A DNA stretch of 64,000 nt from Tetracladium setigerum (lineage: Eukaryota; Ascomycota; Leotiomycetes; Helotiales): NCBI GenBank assembly GCA_031472005.1, contig PZJY01000006.1:2232001-2296000 (forward strand), read 5' to 3'. This document shows positions 35,501 to 45,810 of the stretch, piece after piece (the stretch's first letter is position 1; each line of letters starts with the position of its first letter). The notes beneath the pieces were generated by a model. The model was not told the origin of the DNA. It saw nothing but the letters and a program-made list of their open reading frames with translations, and ran no database searches. The translations under genes were made by a program, and so were the position numbers.

Positions 35501-35906
35501 GAAGGACCGGTTCCGGAAATCAGTTCGTGGCACCCGATCGTCGCAGCTCTATAGGAAGTGCGAACACACAGCCCCAAGGTAATCCACGACCTCAGAGAGT
35601 GGATTCAGCACAGAGCTCAGTGTCGACCGCATCTGGAAGCCGTCCGGCTAACCGACCACCACCAGGCAATGTGTCTCAATTTCATGACATGAGACCTGGT
35701 CCTGCTAGTAATCCTTCTCTCGCTCTTTCAACAGATCCATCTGCTGCCTCAAGTACTTCTACAACTGGGCCAAAGAAGACCGGACAGGGCCCTGCAACAT
35801 TTGATGACATGGGCATTCCAAAACCTAAGCCTGAGGGCGATTGTGTAAGTTCCCTCGTCTTACTGCCGTGTATCATTTTTCTAACTACGAAAAGATCGTA
35901 ATGTGA
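32582..35906 (+). CDS. Chitin synthase activator Skt5/Chs4 with Sel1 repeats and CaaX box
   Basis: Five exons: 32582-32669, 32815-32948, 33002-33048, 33102-35844 and 35895-35906, giving 1007 residues. The N-terminus is Gln/Pro-rich. The centre (about residues 260-530) holds Sel1-like helical repeats, e.g. AEFMMGMWLEFGKFGQRVDKKEAF, KAIEHYQKGVLLKDSASNYRLGMM and ATAEFALGYFYEVGIHVQRDLRESEMWYKLA (given in parts). The C-terminal 430 residues are disordered and Pro/Arg/Gly-rich, with three tandem 19-residue repeats. The last intron splits the C-terminal CaaX box: GDC is in exon 4 and IVM-stop in the 12-nt exon 5, giving CIVM, a farnesylation signal. Skt5/Chs4 proteins recruit and activate class IV chitin synthase at the bud neck or septum. 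If intron 5 is retained, translation runs into a tail lacking the CaaX box. Confidence 0.9.
34975..35145 (+). repeat. Three tandem 57-nt coding repeats
   Basis: Units 34975-35031, 35032-35088 and 35089-35145 each encode 19 residues of the type PPGRGRGDPRPATSMSNIQ. Units 2 and 3 are most alike at the DNA level in their first half. All units are exact multiples of three, so copy-number change would keep the frame of the Skt5-like gene. Confidence 0.85.
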
Positions 35907-36443
35907 TGGAAGAAGGGAGGAAAGGACTAGGAATATAGCATTGGTTTGAGGAACGGAAAGGGCATCGGGAAGCGAGCATTGAAGGCGTTCAGGTTGGGGA
36001 TGAATATGTTTTGGAGCTGGGCGTGTCATCTCACCACCAAAACGAAGACGAGAAGTGCCGTATGTAACGCAGTTTTTTTATTGTGTTAGCACAGCACCCT
36101 TTTAAGTGATACCCATTTTCCCATCCATGTTTTAGTCTGTAATATTCTAGGCATGCCTTAGTACATTTCGAGATAAAGAGACCTAATTGCGTTTGTGTAT
36201 TTTTGGGTGAGGAGGCATGCTGCGTCGTTCACTGCTTCACCAGCCTACTTGACGTCCCTTTCTTTGATTTTGGGACACACAGCCATCCCGCCTACTCTCC
36301 TCGTTTCTTCTTCGAAAACTCGGTACATCATCACCTTCCTACCTTCATACCCTACGATTTCACGAATAACAATCATCAAACATCACCTCATCAAGCCCCA
36401 TCTTCACCAACTTAATCAAACAGCCCACCTACACACCTCGAAA
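35907..36443. other. Intergenic, 537 bp
   Basis: Holds the 3' end of the Skt5-like gene and the pyrimidine-rich leader of HOP2. No ORF is supported; the reading frame upstream of ATG 36444 is open but low-complexity and begins inside the promoter. Confidence 0.4.
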
Positions 36444-37497
36444 ATGGCACCAAGACAACCCAAACCCGTCACAGACGACACCTCCGCCACACCCTCCCCC
36501 TTGAAGCCCAAGACCGCCAAAGCAAAAGTCGAAAAGGTCAAAAGCGACAAGCCGAAGGGTGAGAAGGTCAAGGCGGCTGCTGTTGCGAAAGGAGAGAAAA
36601 TTAATAAAGCTGTGGCTGCTGCGAAGGCAGATAAGGCAGACAAGGTCGAAAAGGGTGAAAAGCTTGAGAAAGTCGTGAAGCCTACCGCGAAGAAAGAGAA
36701 ACTCACGGAAAAGGATGGCAAGGAAAAGGTCAAGCCGATTACTGGTGATGAGGCTGTTGGATTGATTATGGCGTATTTGAAGAGTCAGAATCGCCCCTAT
36801 AGCGCCACGGAGGTCAGTGCAAATTTGCATAATAAGGTATGTTCGCAAGTTACCATTCACTTGGTTTTTCTGTCTCTACAGGTGCTGATTGGAGCATGGT
36901 TAGGTCACCAAGACGGTTGCAGATAAATTGATGAAGGAAATGGAGCAGAACGGATTGATCATGGCAAAAGCTACGAATGGCACGAATAAGGGCAGTCAGT
37001 GGGTCTTCTGGGCTATTCAAGTACGTTGAACCTGGGTTTGCAAGCTCGAGTATCCAGATCCCGGATGATGATGCTAATCAAAGAAAAAGGACGCAGCAGA
37101 CGCAGCAACCCCCGAGGAACTCGCCAACATGGACAGCACCATCACCACACTCCGCGAATCCCTCCCTTCTCTCAAAATATCTCTCAAGATCCTCACAACC
37201 AAGCTAAACGCCCTCAGATCTGAACCTACAACCTCACAGCTCGCATCCATCGTCGAGAATCTGCGTGCAGAGAATAAGCTGAAGAAGGAAAAGCTCGATG
37301 CTTATAAAGATGGCACGGTGAAGATGGTCACAAAAGATGAGATTGAGAATGTGGAGAAGGAATTCAAGTATTGGGGTGCGAGGAGGAAGGCGAGGAAGAA
37401 TGGGTATTTGAATGTTGAGGGGCAGTTGTTGGAGGGGTATACGAAGGATGAGATTGAGGAGAAGGTTGGGTTTGAGATGGATACTTATGATGCTTGA
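36444..37497 (+). CDS. HOP2: HOP2/TBPIP homologous-pairing protein with Lys-rich N-terminal extension
   Basis: Three exons: 36444-36836, 36904-37020 and 37090-37497, joined in phase 0, about 305 residues. Residues from about 100 on match HOP2: a winged-helix start (ITGDEAVGLIMAYLKSQNRPYSATEVSANLHNK, in parts), TVADKLMKEMEQNGLI, then QWVFWAIQD, then the long coiled coil (LRAENKLKKEKLDAYK) and a C-terminal RRKARKNGYLNVEGQLLEGYTKDEI. HOP2 with MND1 stimulates Dmc1/Rad51 strand exchange in meiosis. The first 100 residues are extra: Lys/Ala/Glu repeats resembling a histone-H1 tail, not usual for HOP2. An upstream 3' splice alternative (CTCTACAG) exists in intron 1, but the TTAG chosen keeps the reading frame. 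Confidence 0.88.
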
Positions 37498-39235
37498 TAT
37501 GCTTGATCTGAGTCGGGGAGTAGGATTTCGGGTTTGCTATGTTGATGAAAAGGCTTTGCTGATGATACACGGCTTGCTGATTTGGAACAATCTGAGGACC
37601 AGAGGCATTCTAGCTTAAGAATGATTTTAATGAAATCCACCCAACACCAGCTTTACCGTTTTGAATACTCCCCGCACTCTATTGTACCGGATAGAATACT
37701 GTTATGGATACGTGCCTTAATATTAACTCTTTCAATTTTCGACTTTTCAACTTTTTAATATTCTTTTCCAAATTCTTAGCACTTTATGATCGCATTATTT
37801 CTTTTATCCTTAGACGTGCATGCGTTATACTTAAGCTTTATTGTAATGAATATTTCAGAACAGGTAGGCAGATACCTATGCGTTGCTAGCCAACACTGCT
37901 TTCACGATCGTCACAATAGCCTCGACCTCGATCTCGACAGCGACGACGATACTACAGCAAAGAGTGCCTCTTCTTATCTCTTCTTCTCTTTTAATAATTA
38001 TCAATCGCTTTCTTTTTATAATAACAATAACAATAACAACGACAACGACAAAATAGTAATAAATTGAGTACTTTTTAATATGTCTTCATCTGGCTCGTTA
38101 TCGTTTACTAGCGCTCGGTCGCATATTTCTTCGTGAGTACCTACTCCAATTTACTTGAATGGATAACAAAACTAACTAATAACAGTTCTCGCGGTCTCTC
38201 TCCCCAGATTATCGATCTCGACAGCGATCGGAGCAAGCTAATCTAACTCCTCACCCAACTCCAACTCTCACTCCATTCAGGGCCAGGTGTTACGTAACCC
38301 CCCAGAAAGGGGCCATCACAGCTACTTCACTTTGCCTCAACACCAAGATTTGTTTGTTATACGGGTAGATTATGTTATGAAAGTACCACAAGGCTGGTAT
38401 TTGGTGCCTGAACCGACCTGGTACCTGATTCCAAGTGATTATTCCTCTAGTTGGATGTCCTTTTTCATTCTGCCAAGTGGAGGATGTCAAAAGTCGACGG
38501 AAGATACATCGCGTCCATATCTATTCGCCCCAGCGATGGTGTTGTTTTATTGATAGCATCTTGCATATTCTCATAACTACGTTCGAATATCAACGAAGAA
38601 AGAGAGTGCCTAGGTGTTATACGAGGTAGTCAATGGAATTGAATCATTAAAGTATTTGCGTCCACTTTCGCTCCCCTCCATATTTAGATACAAACATCCT
38701 GATTTTCCGGAAGCACACTCCCATTCCTTTTCGGCAAAGCTTATTACGACCAAGAATGGTTCTTCCAGATCCAAGTTTCTAAAAATTTCATCTGTAGAAC
38801 TTTCAAATGCCATCATGTGGTTCTGCTCGGTTCAGCCACCAAATATGGATGTTGGCGACTATTACCTACAAGTTGAAGCCAAAAAGAGATGAATGGAGTA
38901 AAGAGGAATTGGAAAAGAAGAGGAGATCGGATGTATCTGTCTACTATCTCAACTTTGGTGGAAATTCAGATCATGGAAGGTAAGAAACATTTCCATATTT
39001 GCAGTAACTAAATAGAGATAGAAACCTAGATAAGCAGAACTAGTTAACTCCTCGATGTAGTAACAACAAACTCTCGAATTCCATCCATTCCATTCATCCC
39101 ATTAAATACAATTACAACCAGCCACCGAAAAAGAAAAATAATCAAACTACAGTAAAATCCAACACTCAAAGAAAGGTCCAAAACTCTTCCTTTCTCGGAA
39201 TATTTCCAATCCCATTCCCATGCCCATTCACCAAC
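37498..39235. other. Intergenic, about 1.7 kb
   Basis: Contains a run of AAC/GAC trinucleotide repeats near 38020-38050. A tiny two-exon reading from ATG 38080 (SSSGSLSFTSARS, then RGLSPQIIDLDSD) is possible but too short to call. Two ORFs at 38287-38892 on the plus strand have no recognisable content. The right end is downstream of a minus-strand gene. Confidence 0.35.
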
Positions 39236-40036
39236 TCACAACAACCACACCAAACCCAATCCCAACCCAAGCACCACGCTCCCACCACCAAACCCAATCC
39301 TGACCCTCTCCCCAGCATTACCCGCCCTAGCAGTCGCACTGGCAGAAGCAGAATTCGACCCAGACGCCCCAGCAGAAGTAGCACTACCACCCGAACCACC
39401 ACCTGAACCACCATTCGCACTCGTTCTAGTCGCACTCGCGGTCCCAGCGCTTCCTGTTCCTGTCCCAGCAACAGCAGTTGTCCCCGCCTCTTCAGAGTTA
39501 TTGTTATTCACAGCGCCCCCCGAACTCCCCCAGAAGCAACACAAGCCTTCTGGCAATTCTCATACGCCAAGTTCTCACGGGCAGTACCGTTTCCCATGGG
39601 GCATCCACCGATGCAATCGAGGATTTCAACTTGAGCTGTTTGTACGCATTTAGTGCGACAGGTTGGGGAGGTTGGGTCGCCTGTTTTATTTGGGGGAGGG
39701 AGGGTTAGCGAGGGATTTTCTGTTTTCTTTGGGGGTGGGGGGATAAGTGCGGGATATGATACTATATATAGGAAGATGGGGGAAAGGGAAGAAAGAAGGG
39801 AGGGAGGGAAGGAATAGGTAATAATAAGAGGGGAAAACAAACATACAAGCAAGTAAACAAGCAGCCTGTGCACTCTGCGCAGGTGTCAAAGCAACTGTTG
39901 ACGAAGGAGCTGTCGTTACAGTAGGTGCGCTAGTAACACCTATATCCGTTGCTGCTGCTGATGTGGTGGATTGAGCTGTTGTTAGACTAGCGGCGATGAG
40001 GGAGGCGAGGATGATGGTGGGGGTTGGGAAGAGCAT
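39236..40036 (-). CDS. Secreted Cys-containing GPI-type protein, apparent frameshift
   Basis: Exon 1 is 40036-39847 and exon 2 is 39680-39236, with a 166-nt intron between (GTATGT donor, CGCTAACC branch, AACAG acceptor). The first 21 residues (MLFPTPTIILASLIAASLTTA) are a signal peptide. A Thr/Ser-rich part is followed by a Cys-rich core: CLLACDPTSPTC, TKC, LDCIGGC, ENCQKAC. After that comes a Ser/Gly/Ala/Thr-rich stalk and a C-terminal hydrophobic tail (VVLGLGLGLVWLL), the layout of a GPI-anchored wall or membrane protein. The core and stalk lie in different frames. One added base in the CCCCC run at 39527-39531 joins them to about 212 residues. The function is unknown. Confidence 0.65.
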
Positions 40037-42140
40037 TTTTTATTTTTGATTATGTCTTTTTTTGGGAGGGGGGAAGGGTAGATAGGAGATGGTGGGTGGG
40101 TGTGAAAGAGTGTGTTAGAGTGTAATTAAGGTCGAGGTAAGGAGTACGATATTGATATGAGGAGCAAAGAGAGCAACTCAAGATTGTCAAATATTTAGGA
40201 GAACAAACAGCAAAAGATTGATCCTTATACCAAAAAAACCGGGAAAAAAGGTAAACAACAAAACAGAAAGGAAGGAAATTGGGAACGGGCACACCCATAT
40301 ACTTATAGGTATGTTTGAGTAACCAGATGCATATACTTTCATGTCCCGTCTCGGGAATCAATGGGCTAGGTATAGTATGTAATGAAATCGAAACCCAAGA
40401 TACTGAAATAGCATTTAAGCTTTCCACAAAGCCACGGGCACAGACAATGTTAATATCAACAGACATCACCAGCCGCGTATGCTAGGTAACAAAACAAAAC
40501 CTGTCTCTCCTCTTTTGTTATACAATGAATCTATGAGCCGATCGAGCCGCAACGTATCTTTGATTGGTACGGGCAAGACTAGCCACTTGATCCCAAGAAT
40601 AAATACCTCCCTTATAATACCTTCAGTATTTCATCCTGTTTCTCACCAATCAGCAATTTCTTGTATCATGAACAGAAGAAGAATGCCCAACAATTACAGA
40701 TAAGTTAATCTTGCCGATCTTGTTGCGAATGGGTTCTTGCCAATGCCAATCTTATTCGTGGTATTTTTGGGACTTGGTAGAATTCACCTTATCCCGTGGA
40801 CTTCCACGGGGTGGGGCGGATTATAGGAAAAGTGACTACCCCGCCCCATACGGCTTAAAAGAGCTAAGAACCCGTGAGTAGGTCTAATTAAACTATCTGA
40901 CCGTTCTTAACCCTTTTAAAGTAGACTTTTGCTTATGGATTCTTAGCACCCTAAAATCCGCCCCAGGCCGGCCGCCCCATGCAGTAGCTTATTCGGTTAA
41001 ATACACACTTGCAGAAGCGCTTCCGGAAGTTCGGAAGGCACGGTTTAAATCTCTTGGCAAATATATTAATCTTACAATATCAGGAGACATCTGAAAACCA
41101 ACAAGAGTTATGGAATCTGTTGCTCTGGTTGGTGGCAAAATCATCGACTTCGGTTCACTAGCTTTCGGTGTCTGTTGGCATGTGGAGGTAGTTAATATAT
41201 AACCAGGTATACAGACTTGCATTCGGCCTGAACACATGGTTATTGGTTAGTATGTGACTATCTAGCTTAATACTCCAATCGTGATATAATCGCAATACTG
41301 ACAACATTCCGAAAGTGAGGAAATAACCATGATAACGATCGATTCACAAGTCTGTAAGCTGTCCCAAACTATCTAAAAGTGAAAATGAGGGCAGCGGCCA
41401 AAGTCGACGAAGAAATCGACAATCAAAATATCCGAACACCCTTCCAGAGAAAAGAGAATTCTTGTCCATTTTCCACAACAGACGTTTGGACATGGATTAA
41501 TAATAACAAGCAAAGTTGAATACTTTGAAGAATACTGGAAAAACACGAAAGCGGTTGCGTTTGGGAACGTGGAGATATTGAATGAATTTGGAAAAGCTTC
41601 CTGACATTCCCTTGTTCCGTTGATCGATCTACGAACGCTTTGTTCTTGTTGTTGCACGTGCGTTAGCCGGTTTGTACACCCTTCACCAAATAGCGGTAGT
41701 TCAGGGTATGTGCACAGTGCGAAATACAAAGGGAAAGGAGTACGAAATAACGATTTGGAAAGCCCAAATGGATACAATTGAAGCCGTACCCTCCGTGATT
41801 GAAATAGCAAGAGTACCTATTCTTCACCATGTGCCCAAGAAAATTATTCATTCCCGCACGAACAAGCCATGATTAAGTAAAAAGTCATGTGAGCAATGTT
41901 TTGTTACCGAGTAGTACTACCAAGAATACCAAGCTCGACTGCATTTAGGCGGGTACTCTTCGGCGGAGTCTTAAAACCCGGGGATCCCCAATCTTGCTCT
42001 TTAGACATTCTCTAAACTTTGCTCTTATTTACGTTTCAGATTTGAGTTTGCTCCCTCTTGATTGGTTGTCAAAATATTATTTTTCGGCCACCACCTAAAT
42101 CCTCACACTGCATAACCCCACGACAAAGTCATTCACGACA
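40037..42140. other. Intergenic, about 2.1 kb
   Basis: Holds the promoters of two divergent secreted-protein genes at its ends. A GC-rich island at about 40790-40980 contains TGGACTTCCACGGGGTGGGGCGG and later CCGCCCCAGGCCGGCCGCCCC (in parts), unlike the AT-rich flanks. ORFs at 40050-40469 (-) and 41373-41810 (-) have no recognisable content. Confidence 0.35.
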
Positions 42141-42942
42141 ATGCATAAGATACTTTTTGTCACCATCATAGTACTCGGTGTCGTAACTGCACAAGATGCG
42201 AAAGATTCTCAAATATCTAAGGTTCGCATACACCATCTCCTGAATTAGGTTCCATGACTTTTTGCAAAAAGACTAACATTTGACTTGATTGTTATTTTAT
42301 TAGCTTTCTGCCTTTCGCTCGGCTAACTCGGTACTCCTCAAATCAATTGAAAACGAGCCAGCATGGACGAGTGTCTCCTCCATCATGGATGCCGCGACGG
42401 GAAAGGAAGCAGAAGCTGTAGCTGTAAATCATACCCCCGCCCCTCCAAGTACACCAAATTAAACTGGATGAACTGACACAACCCTTTCTCTTACTTGTAA
42501 AAAGTCCTGGACAGGCGACAAGAGCACACCCACAGCCACCAACGCCCAAGAAATCGACAGTATCCAAAAAGCTGTCCTCGCTGGTTTACCGACGGAAGCA
42601 CAGAGTTTTTACCTCAGTATCGCGAGTCGTCAGACAGCTTTGGTTGAGAGTATCTGGGGAAGTTTAACGACGAGTACGGAGAGAGGGACGGTTTTGACGG
42701 GGTTGCCTACGATTACGAGGAGTTCGGCGAGAGGATCTGAGACGACGGTGAGTACTTCCGACGAGACAACAACGAGTAGTTTCAAGACGGTCACGAGGAG
42801 TTTGAGCGATCCGGCGGCAGCGGCGACGACAAGTCCAACACCAACTTCAACTACTTCGACGGTTCTGAATGGTGTGGGAAAAGGAGAGGTGGGGTCCTTT
42901 GTGTTTGCTGGAGCGGTGGGGGTTGCGGCTGTTTTACTATGA
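42141..42942 (+). CDS. Secreted GPI-type protein with one copy of a two-exon module
   Basis: Three exons: 42141-42221, 42304-42423 and 42505-42942, all ending in phase 0, 212 residues. Exon 1 is the signal peptide (MHKILFVTIIVLGVVTAQ). Exons 2 and 3 hold one module: a 40-residue first half ending AATGKEAEAVA and a second half starting SWTGDK and holding AGLPTEAQSFYLSIASR. A Ser/Thr-rich stalk and a hydrophobic C-terminal tail (FVFAGAVGVAAVLL) suggest a GPI anchor. The same module occurs three times in the gene at 51584-53364 with the same exon boundary. The donor of intron 1 is GTTCGC, weak but the same start as an intron of the metalloprotease gene (GTTCGT). The family is not known to me. 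Confidence 0.75.
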
Positions 42943-43150
42943 AATAACGAGATGAGAGTGGAAAATGAATGGTGCTGACAATTACAAAGATTCTTGGAGT
43001 ATATATATTGTACGGCCATGGTTTGGTAGTGGTGGTGTATGGAGATAATAATTGTGTTTCTTTGATACGTCGTCCAGATCAGATCGGATTGTCCGGAAAC
43101 GAGAAATGTACCCGAAAAGAAGATGAACGCCAGAAGTGTAGACTTGCACC

Positions 43151-44259
43151 CTAAGCATCTTTCCCGTGGGCTTTCTTCTCTCCCCATTCCTTCAGGCCAG
43201 CTTCAAGACTGTCCACGAGTGTCACACTAACAGCCAATTCCTTAAAACTTACCCTTTCAGTCCACCAATCCAACCAACCTTCAACTCTCGCCCCTTCCTT
43301 TGGGTCCAAAATCCCAATACTAACATCGAGTAGCCCAGGTCTCTCATCGCAATGCCAGAACACATTCGCGCCACAAGTTCCACAGAATTCGCGATATACA
43401 CCCGGCGAGGAATCATAACGTTTCAACGTCCCAAAGTTGAAATCAATGGGCGATCCGTCGGGTTTGAAGATATTGCATTTGGGTATGAATGCCCATGTTT
43501 GGATTTCGAATCCCAGTTGCGCTCGACAGGAGAGGCAGGCACATGTTCCTGCAAGGTACTTGGTGTTGTTTGCACGGAGGAACCAGGGCTCGCTTTCGGG
43601 GTTTTTGGCGGATATATTTGAATTATATGGGACCATCAGGTCCGGAAATGGAGAGTACGTCTTCTTTGATTCCTCGGTTGGACGCGTGATATGGAACTTG
43701 ACGCCTCCGCAATGACATTGGGCTTTCAATGTTTCTTCCGCCCGAGATTCTTTTGGCTTAGAATGCAGTTGCTGCAAGAAAGTCTCTTCTGGTACCACAT
43801 CCCTATCCTCTTCCTTTAACCACCGCTTTAGCTCCCTTTGATTTCCGTCATTGTCGTGAATATCTTTGAGCCATACACTAACCCCTCCATCTCCTGTGTC
43901 CTGCACCCATTTACTACCCTGCCATCCAATAACACCCTCCGTACGATCCCATATTCCCGTTGCCAACCACCACTTGTTATCTCTAGGCCTATGACAGAGG
44001 ACATGGGCAGAGCATTTGCCGCAGAAATACCGGACGAGATTATCCGTGGAGCTGGCGTAAGATATGAGTGTTGGAAAATCGGAGGTATTTATCGGGATGG
44101 TTGGAGGAAGTGGTATATAGGTGTTCCCGCATGAGCCAGAGGTAAGTCTGCAATCTGTGCAGAGGCAAAACGTTCGTGGGAGTGGAAGTGAGGTGTTGTC
44201 GAAGGAGAGGGGTAGGAGAAGGATGCGCATGCGCAGGTTGCGGTTATGGTGGTCGTCAT
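43151..44259 (-). CDS. Two-domain GFA (CENP-V/GFA) family protein, apparent frameshift
   Basis: A single exon. The body from 44230 encodes two GFA-type zinc domains in tandem. Domain 1 has TFCLCTDCRLTSGSC and VRYFCGKCSAHVLCH. Domain 2 has AQCHCGGVKFHI, GTCACLSCRAQLGFEIQTWAF and EFCGTCGANVFWHC. ATG at 44259 gives MTTTITATCACASFSY, supplying the missing first CxC of domain 1, but in another frame; one added base in GGGG at 44209-44212 joins it to PLSFDNTSLPL. The protein is then about 369 residues. GFA proteins bind zinc, and the best-known member acts on S-hydroxymethylglutathione. Most fungal members, especially double-domain ones, have no tested activity. Confidence 0.85.
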
Positions 44260-45810
44260 TCTGGAAGGGAATTTCGTCCTCGCAACTGGTATAATTGATG
44301 TTGTGGAGTCCTGTGGTGAAACTTCGTAGCTTCGTGGGAGGACAGTAACTGTACTTTAGCTATCCTACCTTGTTAAACGTAAGTAGTCTTTGGGTTCTGG
44401 TTGTTCTTCGCCCCTCAAGATAGACTGACTGACACTACAGCCCACTTTTGGACATAACCCCTCACGCTTGTGGTTCGGATGAAATAAAAACAGGAATCCA
44501 GGAGAGCATCCAGCGTATACCGACTTCCCCTCACCTTCTTTGATCTTATATTCTAATTGGCGAATACACTTGTAATCCGAACTTCAAATAACCCGCGTCT
44601 GCGACATGGCCATCTGGCAGTTGGTTTGTTCATATACCCAGCTCGACAGCTAGAAAGTTCCGGACGAATATGGTGTCTCGATTTGAATCCTGTATTTCAG
44701 TCCCTGTGCAGAGACATATTTCGAAAGATGAGGGACAACGAGCTGCGGTTTCGAGGTTGTCCTCGGTTGCCGTCGCGCTAGTATGACGATCCTTGGCATC
44801 GCTCTCCGAGTTTTCCCCACCACGACCAATCCTTCCTCATCGACAACAACAACAACATCGACACCCAAAATCTCATCTCCAAAATGATCAACGCGCCTGA
44901 TATGCTCATGACCTGCTGGTCTTCGTCGCAGCCCGTTCTCATCTATATCCCAAGTTCTCTTCTTTGCGTCGAAAATTGTGGAAATGATAACAAGGAATAA
45001 TCGTGACGAATTCTCTGTCGCGTTCCGGAAATAGATTGGAAATTGAAGATGCACTCACGGTTGCGGCCGAATGCACGTTCCATTTTTCTGTCTCTCTCTC
45101 TGTTTTCTCGCGTAAAGGCTGTAACCGCATGGATATCTGCAACAAGGTTGATTGATGAGTTGAGTTGCATCCCGAGGATGTGTTGTGATTATGAACCATT
45201 CCAAATGACGGTGCCAAGGTCGCATCGAATGTTTTTCTCAGCCTTCTTTGCTTTTCAGGTCTTCCAGAGCTTCATATATGCCAGGTGGTGCATGAAGTAC
45301 GAGTGCTAGTGTGTCGATTACTCATGTCCTTTCAAGTCCCAATCGAGAACCTGTGTCAGTTACGAAGGAAAGCCACCGACAAATCCCCGAGAAATCTCTT
45401 TCAATGAGAATCTACTGCTCTCAGTCGTTATAGCCGAGGGTAGTGAGTTTCATTCAAAATATCGGAGGCCGATGACATCAAAGGTTGTTCACGTTTTCCA
45501 AGACTTTTGGATTGCCGAACTTTCACCGTCCTGCCAAGAGGTGAGACTGAGCGCTGTATGGCTCAGGTGATTTTCACAGTGGATTGAGGCTTATTTGTTT
45601 TTGTCCGAATTCGGTATAACCGTCATAAAGCTTATCTTCAGAGATCTTTAATTGTGGGAATTGACTCGGAGGGTTATTGCCGCTTGTCACATATATATAT
45701 CCAGGGGAGAACATGTATCTTTTCCTTTCTTCATCAGCCGCCTCAAGTTTCTTATCCTGTATTGACTACTCCCTTCATCTTATTTCCTCTCCTCGATTTA
45801 TCTTTCCAAA
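44260..45810. other. Intergenic, about 1.55 kb
   Basis: Between the divergent GFA and MFS genes. A minus-strand ORF at 44650-45054 contains KKRTWDIDENGLRRRPAGHE and a Val-rich stretch, and could be an exon of a small gene starting at 45083 (MERAFGRN). The only splice I can draw leads to an early stop, so it is not called. Confidence 0.35.
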
